A stretch of DNA of 52,730 nt from Alphaproteobacteria bacterium (GTDB taxonomy: Bacteria > Pseudomonadota > Alphaproteobacteria > Micropepsales > Micropepsaceae). Where the stretch lies: positions 1-52,730 of the forward strand of contig JAHFQC010000017.1 of NCBI GenBank assembly GCA_023259375.1. Reading direction: 5' to 3'. A program made the translations under genes and the position numbers. Within the stretch, counting starts at the first letter, position 1, and every line of letters begins with the position of its first letter. A model generated the notes under the pieces. It was not told where the DNA came from. It worked only from the letters and a program-made list of their open reading frames with translations, and did no database searches. Shown here piece after piece: positions 44,245 through 51,809 of this stretch.

Positions 44245-47200
44245 TCAGAACGAACCGCGCAGTCCGACGAGGTAGTTGCGGCCCTTGATGTAATAGGTGT
44301 GGACCGTGTCCGGATACATCAGGTAGCTGCGCTGCTTGGCGTTGAACAGATTCTGGATGTCGAAGGTCAGTTGCGGATCGGTCGGCAGTTCGCCGAAAGC
44401 CTGTGACAGCTTGAAACTCGAGGAAAAATCCGCCTGGCCGTAGGACTTGTTGAACTGGTAGGCCCCGCCGGGACACTCGGCCGACTTGGTGCCGTCGGGC
44501 GCGGCTGGAAAACACGTGCCTCCCGACTGGCTGGCCGATCCGTACGACGTGTCGTTCCAGTTGTACGCGAGACGCAGCATGAGGCCGTCGGCCTCGTAAT
44601 AACCCGTGACGTTGTACTGGTACGGCGAGACCCCTTGGGCGTAGGTCGGCACGCTTCCGGTCGAATACTGATCCACCATCGTCCAGTTGCCAGCGACGCC
44701 GAACCCTTCGATGCCGAAATAAGGAGCGGTGATCCAATCGAGCGGCTGCACGACACTGAATTCGACGCCGTTGATGATCTCCAACCCCGGCAGATTGACC
44801 TGCTGATTGACATAGACCGGGTGATCGCCGCAGGTCGTATCCGAATTGCAACTTTGGCCCGACGGACCGCCGAGAGCGTAAGCATTCTTCTGGGTCTGAG
44901 CCAGCGTGTTGTAGGTGATGCCGTAGCGCGCCAGATACGCGAACGTGCGCTGGGTCGTGATCTGCGCGCTGAAACCGCTGATCGCCTTGCGGAAGTAGGT
45001 GAGACCGACATAGCCCTCACCACCGGTGTAGACCTCGGCGCCGACGTCGATGTTGTCCGAAAAAAACGGTTTCAGTTTCGGATTGCCGAGAGTCGCGATC
45101 GACACGGTGGGATCGCCGAAGTCCATCGTGCCGCGCATGTCGCCCGGATTGGCGCGAGTCATGGTGCGCGACACTGAGGCCCGGACCATCACATTTTCCG
45201 CAATTCCATACGCCACCGATGCCGACGGCAGGAACGCCTGATACCGTGTGGTCAGTCCCGACAGCTGTTGATAGCTTGGATAATACCCGCCATCAGCGAG
45301 GGTTGCGTTGCGCGGATCGTTGGTCGTGGTCGGCGACAGGATGAACTGGCGCGTCTCGACCCAGCGCAAGCCGACGTCGTATTTGAGGTCGCGGCCCACA
45401 ACGCCGACGGTGCCGAAAATCTTGGTGTAGAAGCCGAGCGTGCGCTCATCAATCGCCGAGGTAAGAGAAGTCGGGTATTCGACGGCAGCCCTGGTGTTGC
45501 ACCGCGGCACGCACGAAAGCGCGTCGACCGCCCGCTGCATGATCGGCCAATAGTTCGAAACCGCGAAGATCTTGTCGTAATCGACCGCGATGAAGCCGGT
45601 CGGACCGGGTTTCAGGTAGTGATAGAGTTGCGAAGACGGAACCAGCGAGCCCGAGAAACTGAGCGGCGGCTGGCCCGCCGTGTAGCCCGTACCCCAACCG
45701 GGATATTCCGAAACCGGCCAGCCGACCGGCGCCGACGTCGTATTCTGCCCGGTGCAGGACGGCATGCTGGAATTGGGTCCGTAGACCACGAACGACGGAT
45801 TGTTGCCGCAGATCGCCGCCAGCCAACTCGTTGAATCGTCGTAGCCGCGGATCAGACGATAGGCGACATCGTAAGCCACACCGGCTTTCAGCGCGATTTT
45901 CTCGCCGCCATAGGTGGCGTCCAGATGCACGCCGTGCGTCGTCGTCCAGCGCTTTTCGCCGTTGAGATTCACGCGGCCCAGATTCCACTCGAAGTTCCGC
46001 GGATCGTTGAGGTCGATGTTGGGGTTCGCAGTGGGAAACGCACCGGTGGCATCGAATTGAAGCACGGTACCGGTGGCGGGAAAGCCGTTGGGACAATTGT
46101 CGATACCGTCGACCGGAAGCGGCCCGCCGGTACATGACGAAACCATCACGGTCGGGTTGCGGCGGAAGAAGTGGCTGGAGGAATAGTTGGCCTGGAAATC
46201 GATCTTCCACAAATCGCTCGGCCGCCACGTCACGCCGGGATTGAGATTGATGAAGTCGCTGGTCTCGCGATAGTCGCGGCCTTCGAGGCCGAATGTCGGA
46301 TTGTAGAACGTGCCCTGGCGCACCGCACCGCCGAGCCCGCTGGTTTGCGGCGACGCCAGCCAAGCCGGTGACAACTCCACTCCCGCCGGCACCATCTGGC
46401 TCGACGCATTGCCGGTGCGCACGCCCCATCCCATGTCGGCGCGGTCCATATGGTTTTCGAACTTGCCGAACACGAAATCGAGATAGGCATTCACCGCCTC
46501 GCCCGGCCGGTATTCGAACGCCAGCACGGCGTTGTAGCGGTCGCGTGAACCCTTTTCGTACATCGGCCGTCCCAGACGCGGCAGCAGCGCATTGGAAAGC
46601 GCCGTCGACATCTGATTGAGGCAAGCGGGCGAAGGAGCGCTCTTGCTGCAGTTCGGGCCGGCAAGCGCCGGGTTCAATGCGTAGAGCAGGCGCTGGCTGA
46701 CGGGATAGCCGCTCGGCAGATAGGCCGTGCCGTTCTTCACCTGCGCCGACCAGCCGGAATCGAGGGTATAGCCGGCCGGCACCGGCACGAACACGCCACT
46801 CTGGATGGCCGTCGGAATGGTCCAGGCGCTGGAGCCGAACTGGGAACAGGTGTTGCCCGTTCCAGGCGCAGTGCAAGTCCCCGGCGGGATGTTGGGGCCG
46901 TACCAGGAGGCATTGCCGTCCTCGAAGCCTTGCACGAACATGTTGCTCTGCACCCCGGCGACGGCGGCCAGCAGGCCCCAGGGCCCGATCGTATCGGACA
47001 CCACGGCGGCGCCGCGTTTGCCGATGGCGAAATTGGTCGTCGACTGGTCGGTGAGCTGGAGGTTGTAGTTGACGTGAAAGCCGGGATTGTCGAACGGATG
47101 CGGCGTATGCAGCCACACCACGCCTGCGGCGCCGCCCTCGATCATGTCGGCCATCGGCGACTTCGATACCGTGAGCCGGCTGAACAGTTCCGTCGGGAAC

Positions 47201-47865
47201 ATGTTGAGGTCGACTTCACGATTGGTGTTGGTGGAGTCGATAATGCCGGTGGAGGCCACCGCGATCGGATTGCCGTTCAAGAGAATGCGGGTGAAGTTGG
47301 TGTTCAGGCCGCGGATCTGGATGTTGACGCCTTCGCCGTTGACGTCGCGCGAAATGGTGATGCCCGGAATGCGGTTGAGAGACTCGGCGATGTTGTTGTC
47401 GGAGAACTTGCCGATGTCTTCGGCAAAAACGGCATCGGTGAAGCCGATCGATGCGCGCTTGGTCTTGGTTGAGTCAGCCAAGGCGGCGCGAAAACCCGCA
47501 ACGGTCACAATCTCGTGAGGAAGCACGTCCTCAACCGGTTCGGGGGCCGGTCCGGCCGCCACGACCCGCCGCTTCAAGAGGACGGTGCGGCCGTCATCGG
47601 AGACGATTTCGATGCCGGTGTCCCGCAACAACTGCTTGAGCGCGTCGTCCGGCAGCAAGACGCCCTTCAAACCTGCGGTCTTGAACGTAACCAGCGCGTC
47701 GCCGGGCGCCAGAACCAAGCGGTTGGTCTGATGCGAAAACGCCAGGATTGCGTCTTCCAGGCTGCCCGCGGGAATATCGATGGCAAAGGCTTCGTCGCCC
47801 GCGAGCATCGGCGCGCAGACGGCTACAAGGCACACAACCGCTGCCGTGATTGCCTCGGCCTTCAT
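44245..47865 (-). CDS. TonB-dependent receptor with STN signalling domain (TBDT4)
   Basis: Outer-membrane transporter and transducer of 1206 residues, the largest in the window. After a signal peptide (ITAAVVCLVAVCAPMLAG) an STN domain lies at about 28-100 (AIDIPAGSLEDAILAFSHQT, ALKQLLRDTGIEIVSDDG). The plug (VFAEDIGKFSDNNIAESLN, RIPGITISRDVNGEGVNIQ, IRGLNTNFTRILLNG) and barrel end YLVGLRGSF, with a terminal Phe as usual for outer-membrane proteins. It lies 66 bp behind fecR2 and heads toward GH43 and GH115, so import, sensing and xylan-side-chain removal are joined in one run of genes. It is a close relative of TBDT3. The ligand is inferred. Confidence 0.93.
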   Translation of the reverse strand: MKAEAITAAVVCLVAVCAPMLAGDEAFAIDIPAGSLEDAILAFSHQTNRLVLAPGDALVTFKTAGLKGVLLPDDALKQLLRDTGIEIVSDDGRTVLLKRRVVAAGPAPEPVEDVLPHEIVTVAGFRAALADSTKTKRASIGFTDAVFAEDIGKFSDNNIAESLNRIPGITISRDVNGEGVNIQIRGLNTNFTRILLNGNPIAVASTGIIDSTNTNREVDLNMFPTELFSRLTVSKSPMADMIEGGAAGVVWLHTPHPFDNPGFHVNYNLQLTDQSTTNFAIGKRGAAVVSDTIGPWGLLAAVAGVQSNMFVQGFEDGNASWYGPNIPPGTCTAPGTGNTCSQFGSSAWTIPTAIQSGVFVPVPAGYTLDSGWSAQVKNGTAYLPSGYPVSQRLLYALNPALAGPNCSKSAPSPACLNQMSTALSNALLPRLGRPMYEKGSRDRYNAVLAFEYRPGEAVNAYLDFVFGKFENHMDRADMGWGVRTGNASSQMVPAGVELSPAWLASPQTSGLGGAVRQGTFYNPTFGLEGRDYRETSDFINLNPGVTWRPSDLWKIDFQANYSSSHFFRRNPTVMVSSCTGGPLPVDGIDNCPNGFPATGTVLQFDATGAFPTANPNIDLNDPRNFEWNLGRVNLNGEKRWTTTHGVHLDATYGGEKIALKAGVAYDVAYRLIRGYDDSTSWLAAICGNNPSFVVYGPNSSMPSCTGQNTTSAPVGWPVSEYPGWGTGYTAGQPPLSFSGSLVPSSQLYHYLKPGPTGFIAVDYDKIFAVSNYWPIMQRAVDALSCVPRCNTRAAVEYPTSLTSAIDERTLGFYTKIFGTVGVVGRDLKYDVGLRWVETRQFILSPTTTNDPRNATLADGGYYPSYQQLSGLTTRYQAFLPSASVAYGIAENVMVRASVSRTMTRANPGDMRGTMDFGDPTVSIATLGNPKLKPFFSDNIDVGAEVYTGGEGYVGLTYFRKAISGFSAQITTQRTFAYLARYGITYNTLAQTQKNAYALGGPSGQSCNSDTTCGDHPVYVNQQVNLPGLEIINGVEFSVVQPLDWITAPYFGIEGFGVAGNWTMVDQYSTGSVPTYAQGVSPYQYNVTGYYEADGLMLRLAYNWNDTSYGSASQSGGTCFPAAPDGTKSAECPGGAYQFNKSYGQADFSSSFKLSQAFGELPTDPQLTFDIQNLFNAKQRSYLMYPDTVHTYYIKGRNYLVGLRGSF

Positions 47866-47931
47866 ACTGCCTTAGGTCCCGAATTCCCTGTTACGCGCAG
47901 CTGAATTCAAGAACGGTTGGCAGCCGGCGCA

Positions 47932-48891
47932 CTATGCCTTCTTCTGCCTGAGATAGAGCTTATTGCCGGCCGTCTCAAGGCGCAGGTCCATCAGGACTGC
48001 GACGACTTTGGCAAAGCCGGCCGGATCGTTTGCCTGATAGGTGCCGGTGATCGTGCGACTGGCGATTGCAGGATCGGCAATAACGATCCGCAAACTGCTG
48101 TAACGCTCGAATTCGTGCGCTGCCGCGGCCAGGGTCTGGCGACGGAAGAACACACGGCCTTCGAGCCACGCCAAATCGTGCGAAAGTTGTGCCGGCTGAA
48201 CCTCTACACCGCCGGCAGAAGCGACGGCCTGCGAGCCCGCCGAAACCATCGTGGTTCCCGCAACACGAGAACCGGAAATCGCCACGGTGCCTTCACGAAC
48301 CGTTACCGTAAGCGGCCGCTGCTCAATTCTGGTCACCGCGAAGCTGGTGCCGACCGCACGCACGGAGAAATCTCCGGCCGCCACGGTGAACGGACGCGCC
48401 TTGTTCTTGGCGACGTCGAAAAGCGCTTCGCCTTTGTCGAGGGTCACATCGCGCGCCCAAAGGCTGTAGTGAACCTCGGCCCGCGTGCCGGTGTTCAGGG
48501 TGATCGACGAACCATCCGGCAAGCCGACGGTCCGCATCTCGCCGATGCCGGTCTCATAAGCTGCCGCAAAGGAATTCGCCTTCCACACCGTGCCACCCGC
48601 GACCACGAGCGTTAAGCAAGCGGCAATCGCGCCAACCATGATCCAGCGGCGGCGATTCACGGCGCGGAGAGGAACGACGGTGTCGGCATCAAGTCGCGAT
48701 TGGGCTTCGGCACCAAGGCGGGTCACCCGGGCGAGCGCCGCTTCGACCTTGAGATAGCCTCCGAGATGGCGGGGATCGGCGGCCAACCACGCGTCGAACG
48801 CCGGCCGCAGGTCGGCAGGCATTTCGCCCCCGTCGACCTTGGCCGCCCATTCCGCGGCTGCACGTTCGATCTCGTTAACCGGAAGTACCAT
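47932..48891 (-). CDS. FecR-type anti-sigma regulator (FecR2)
   Basis: Inner-membrane anti-sigma factor of 319 residues paired with FecI2 and TBDT4. It has a DUF4880-type N-terminus (IERAAAEWAAKVDGGEMPAD, FDAWLAADPRHLGGYL), one membrane helix at about 85-105 (WIMVGAIAACLTLVVAGGTV), a FecR domain (YETGIGEMRTVGLPDGSSI, LNTGTRAEV, GTSFAV) and a DUF4974-like C-terminus (AAAAHEFERYSSLRIVIADP). The start is ATG at 48891, which overlaps the end of the sigma gene by 17 bp. The open frame continues to 48954, but the added residues only mirror the sigma gene's 3' end. The ribosome site is weak, so translation is probably coupled. Confidence 0.91.
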   Translation of the reverse strand: MVLPVNEIERAAAEWAAKVDGGEMPADLRPAFDAWLAADPRHLGGYLKVEAALARVTRLGAEAQSRLDADTVVPLRAVNRRRWIMVGAIAACLTLVVAGGTVWKANSFAAAYETGIGEMRTVGLPDGSSITLNTGTRAEVHYSLWARDVTLDKGEALFDVAKNKARPFTVAAGDFSVRAVGTSFAVTRIEQRPLTVTVREGTVAISGSRVAGTTMVSAGSQAVASAGGVEVQPAQLSHDLAWLEGRVFFRRQTLAAAAHEFERYSSLRIVIADPAIASRTITGTYQANDPAGFAKVVAVLMDLRLETAGNKLYLRQKKA

Positions 48892-49456
48892 CGTCTTTGC
48901 CGAACACCCTTGCCTTTGAAGACGCTCCAGGCTTCGGTTTCCCCCCGCGGCCAAAATGCGCCGACAGGTATTGTGCCGCCTGCGCCATGTGTTTTTCTAC
49001 TGTTTTCTCGGCAATCTCGAGCCGCTTTGCCGTCTCGCGCTGCGACAATCCTTCGACGCGCCGCAACAAAAGAACCTCGCGCGTGCGCTCGGGCAGCTCC
49101 CGCAAGGCCCTGATCACCACGTAAACCTCGTCGCGAAACGCGACCTCGTCCTCGGGCGAGCGCTCGGGCGACGGTATATCGAAGTCGTCGAGATCGCCGA
49201 CGCTCGCGATCGACACGATGTGGGAGCGGCGGATGCGGTTCAGCAGAATCGATTGCGCCACCTTGATCGCATAGAGAACCGGATCGCGGATCTCGTCGAC
49301 GTTGTCGACCGATCCGACCCGGGCGTACATCTCCTGGATAATATCATCGGCATCGACGCCGGTGACGCGCTTGCGATTGAGCCAGGCACGAACCCGCGGT
49401 TCGATCGGCAGGAGATGGCGCTCCATCCATTGGGCACGCGCAAGCAGACGATCCAT
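48875..49456 (-). CDS. ECF sigma factor, FecI-like (FecI2)
   Basis: ECF sigma factor of 193 residues from the start chosen. Region 2 contains VTGVDADDIIQEMYARVGS and DPVLYAIKVAQSILLNRIRR. Region 4 contains LRELPERTREVLLLRRVEGL and SQRETAKRLEIAEKTVEKHM. A charged tail follows (GGKPKPGASSKARVFGKDDG), longer than in FecI1. The start is ATG at 49456 (MDRLLARAQWMERH). The frame stays open to 49567, but those residues are cysteine- and glycine-rich and unlike a sigma factor. The gene order FecI-FecR-STN receptor supports a surface-signalled regulator. It is not a close copy of FecI1. Confidence 0.9.
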   Translation of the reverse strand: MDRLLARAQWMERHLLPIEPRVRAWLNRKRVTGVDADDIIQEMYARVGSVDNVDEIRDPVLYAIKVAQSILLNRIRRSHIVSIASVGDLDDFDIPSPERSPEDEVAFRDEVYVVIRALRELPERTREVLLLRRVEGLSQRETAKRLEIAEKTVEKHMAQAAQYLSAHFGRGGKPKPGASSKARVFGKDDGTSG

Positions 49457-49905
49457 GCTCAGGACGCTCCACCCACAGCTCTGCCGCACGACAAAGTCCG
49501 CGCCCGGGAAGCGGTTGCTGCCGTCTCCAGGCACGCCCTGGTCGTAAAAGCTGCCAGCGATGTGCATCCGCCTAACATGCGATGCGACTGTCCTCCCCTT
49601 TAGCTCGCAACAGGCACGCCTAACGCGTTATGTTTTTTCTGCCTGTCGCGCCCTACATACTCCCCGCTTTATTGCTGGAACATCCCCTCAGCCGCGGCGT
49701 GAGCGCGTGTTGGCGCCCGAAAGGGCAGCGTCAAAAAAGCCCACAGCTTTAAGCGCGTTTCTAATAGGGATTTGTCGCAGTGGCGTGTCTAAATTTTTGT
49801 TAGTTGTATCCAGATTACGCCATAATTACGCCCGTCAAGCGGGTGCGCGCCGCGAATCCGAGCGACCCGCAGCGCTGCACTCGCGACCAGATGATCAATT
49901 TCCGT
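49457..49905. other. 449-bp interval between GH27 end and FecI2
   Basis: No credible gene. It carries the FecI2 promoter region and the end of the GH27 transcript. There is a perfect 10-bp palindrome TAACGCGTTA at 49621-49630 and a GCGGGT/ACCCGC inverted repeat around 49839-49870 without a T-run. AT-rich stretches at 49740-49830 may hold a promoter, but I cannot name the elements. Confidence 0.5.
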
Positions 49906-51117
49906 TCAGGGCTTGATCGTCAGCATCACGACGGCGTGGCGTCCGACCTCCGCACTGACCTGCCCTTTGGCGCTTGCAAGATTTATGTGCAGCCACAGAT
50001 CGCGCACCGCCGCCGCCAGTCCGGCGGGATAATGGAGCTGCTCCCACGTCACGGCGATCTTGCGAGAGGCATCGCCGCGGTTGAACAGCAGTACGGCGCG
50101 GCCACCGCCCTTCAAGGGACGCGTCCACACTTCCGCATCGCCATCCTTCCAGACGCGCGACGCCGCAACACCAAGCGGATCCTGATCAACGGCGATGACG
50201 TCCTTGTTGGTCAGGATGGCCTTGGTCGCCGGACTCATAGCGGCCAGATCGTTGCCGGCCATCAGGGGAGCGGCAAACATCGCCCACAGACTGAAATGGG
50301 CGCGGTATTCGCTGTCGGTCATGCCGCCGTTGCCGACTTCCAGCATATCGGGGTCGTTCCAGTGGCCCGGGCCGGCGTAAGGCGCAAGCTCGGCCTGCAT
50401 GTCGACGATCTTGAGCATGCCCATGCTGTAGCCGTTCGGATGCATACCGTCCCACTGGTCGGTGATGTCGCCGGTCGTCCGCCACAGGTTGCCGATGTTG
50501 CGCGCCCACAGCCACGGCTTGGAATTGCCCCACTCGCACAGCGAGAACACGATCGGCCGGCCGCTCGCCTGCAACGCCTGGCTCATGGTGAGATACGAGG
50601 ATTGGGCATCCTGGGTATCGGTGTTGCACCAATCGAATTTCAGGTAATCGACGCCCCACGCGGCGTATTGCTTGGCATCCTGGAATTCGTGGCCGCGGCT
50701 GGCGGGAAAGCCGCCGCAGGTCTTGGTCCCGGCGTCGGAGTAGATGCCGAACTTCAGGCCCTTCGCATGGATGTAATCGCCCAGCGCCTTCATGCCGGAG
50801 GGAAGCTTCTTGGCATCGGGCTGGATATTGCCCGCCGCATCGCGCTCGCCCTGCCAGCAATCGTCGATCACGACATAGGTGTAGCCGGCCTCCTTCATGC
50901 CCGACGATGCCATCGCATCGGCCGCGCCGCGGATCAGCTTTTCGTCCACGTTGCAGGCGAACTTGTTCCAGCTGTTCCAGCCCATCGGCGGCGTCAGCGC
51001 CAGCCCGTTGGGTGTTCCCAGCAACGGATCGGCATGATCGCGCGCCGCCGCGGCACCGCAGACGAGAACGCCCGCAACCATGAGAAACAGAAATTTCCGC
51101 ACCGCGTCGATCACCAT
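49906..51117 (-). CDS. GH27 alpha-galactosidase / beta-L-arabinopyranosidase
   Basis: Exported retaining glycosidase of 403 residues. It has a Sec signal peptide (FLFLMVAGVLVCGAAAA). The GH27 barrel contains LTPPMGWNSWNKFACNVDE, YVVIDDCWQGERD, FGIYSDAGTKTCGG, nucleophile D162 in DYLKFDWCNTD and acid/base D217 in WRTTGDITDQWD, then WNDPDMLEVGNGG and a C-terminal antiparallel beta-domain. GH27 enzymes of this form cleave alpha-galactose or the sterically similar beta-L-arabinopyranose; both occur in hemicellulose side chains. The start is ATG at 51117, and the frame to 51159 gives only signal-unlike residues. It is a single gene at the right end of the hemicellulose locus. Confidence 0.92.
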   Translation of the reverse strand: MVIDAVRKFLFLMVAGVLVCGAAAARDHADPLLGTPNGLALTPPMGWNSWNKFACNVDEKLIRGAADAMASSGMKEAGYTYVVIDDCWQGERDAAGNIQPDAKKLPSGMKALGDYIHAKGLKFGIYSDAGTKTCGGFPASRGHEFQDAKQYAAWGVDYLKFDWCNTDTQDAQSSYLTMSQALQASGRPIVFSLCEWGNSKPWLWARNIGNLWRTTGDITDQWDGMHPNGYSMGMLKIVDMQAELAPYAGPGHWNDPDMLEVGNGGMTDSEYRAHFSLWAMFAAPLMAGNDLAAMSPATKAILTNKDVIAVDQDPLGVAASRVWKDGDAEVWTRPLKGGGRAVLLFNRGDASRKIAVTWEQLHYPAGLAAAVRDLWLHINLASAKGQVSAEVGRHAVVMLTIKP

Positions 51118-51270
51118 CACACACCTGTTTCGTGGCTGCGCCGGAGCAAAGACATGCACCAGCCAACGGAGTGTCCTAGGTCCGCTCGTACCGCGAATCC
51201 CCCATCACCCCCTGCTCTTCATATATCATATAAATGACGAGTGGCGGAAGCGGAAGCCCGGGCGCGATAC

Positions 51271-51286
51271 CGATCGCATGCGATCG
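51271..51286. promoter_or_regulatory. 16-bp perfect palindrome between GH27 and the NUDIX gene
   Basis: CGATCGCATGCGATCG is a perfect 16-bp palindrome in the 257-bp divergent interval. An AT-rich TCATATATCATATAAATGA stretch at 51218-51236 probably holds the GH27 promoter. The palindrome may be an operator for either gene or only chance in GC-rich DNA. Confidence 0.35.
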
Positions 51287-51374
51287 CACTGTCGCGGTGG
51301 GGCAACGGCGGGCTCGGGCTTGAGCACGGCGCCGCCGGCAGCATAATGCGCCGTCAGGACTTGGATACGACTCA

Positions 51375-51809
51375 TTGGCCACCACTCATCAGGCGGGCGT
51401 CATCGCCTATCGCGGCGAACGGGGACAGCGGGAGATCCTGCTGATCACGTCGCGCGAGACCCACCGCTGGATCATTCCCAAAGGCAATATCGGCCGGGGC
51501 AAGACCGCGCGCAAAGCCGCCAAACTCGAAGCCTTCGAGGAAGCCGGTCTGCGCGGCAAGATCGACAGCGAGATCCCGATCGGCTTCTACACCTATTTCA
51601 AGCGGCGCCGGGACCAGTCCACCTACCCGGTCAGTGTCGAAGTGTTCCTCATGCATGCCGACCGCCAGCGCAAGAAGTGGCCCGAGAAAGGCAAGCGTGA
51701 ACTCTGCTGGCTGCCGATCAAAGACGCCATTGCCAAAGTCCAGGAACCCGGCGTGGTGCCGCTCTTGAAGCGTCTTGGCGAACTGCCGGACTTCCGGGCC
51801 GCGAAATAG
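51375..51809 (+). CDS. NUDIX hydrolase
   Basis: Small NUDIX-fold pyrophosphohydrolase of 144 residues. The NUDIX box spans 37-59 but is altered: the first Glu of GX5EX7REUXEEXGU is K43 and the Arg is L51, while E52, E55 and E56 of EAFEEAG, the main metal ligands, are kept. WIIPKGNIG before the box and the short length recall the alphaproteobacterial group related to diphosphoinositol/diadenosine hydrolases. The substrate is unknown. The start is TTG at 51375: an in-frame stop at about 51321 and no other start codon leave no alternative that keeps the conserved QAGVIAYR strand. Its last 92 bp overlap the convergent kinase gene. Confidence 0.85.
   Translation: MATTHQAGVIAYRGERGQREILLITSRETHRWIIPKGNIGRGKTARKAAKLEAFEEAGLRGKIDSEIPIGFYTYFKRRRDQSTYPVSVEVFLMHADRQRKKWPEKGKRELCWLPIKDAIAKVQEPGVVPLLKRLGELPDFRAAK

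Noticed and set aside
18406..47865. SusC/SusD-type pairs
   Set aside because: The receptors are Xanthomonas/Caulobacter-type TBDTs, and no SusD-like lipoprotein gene is adjacent to any of them.
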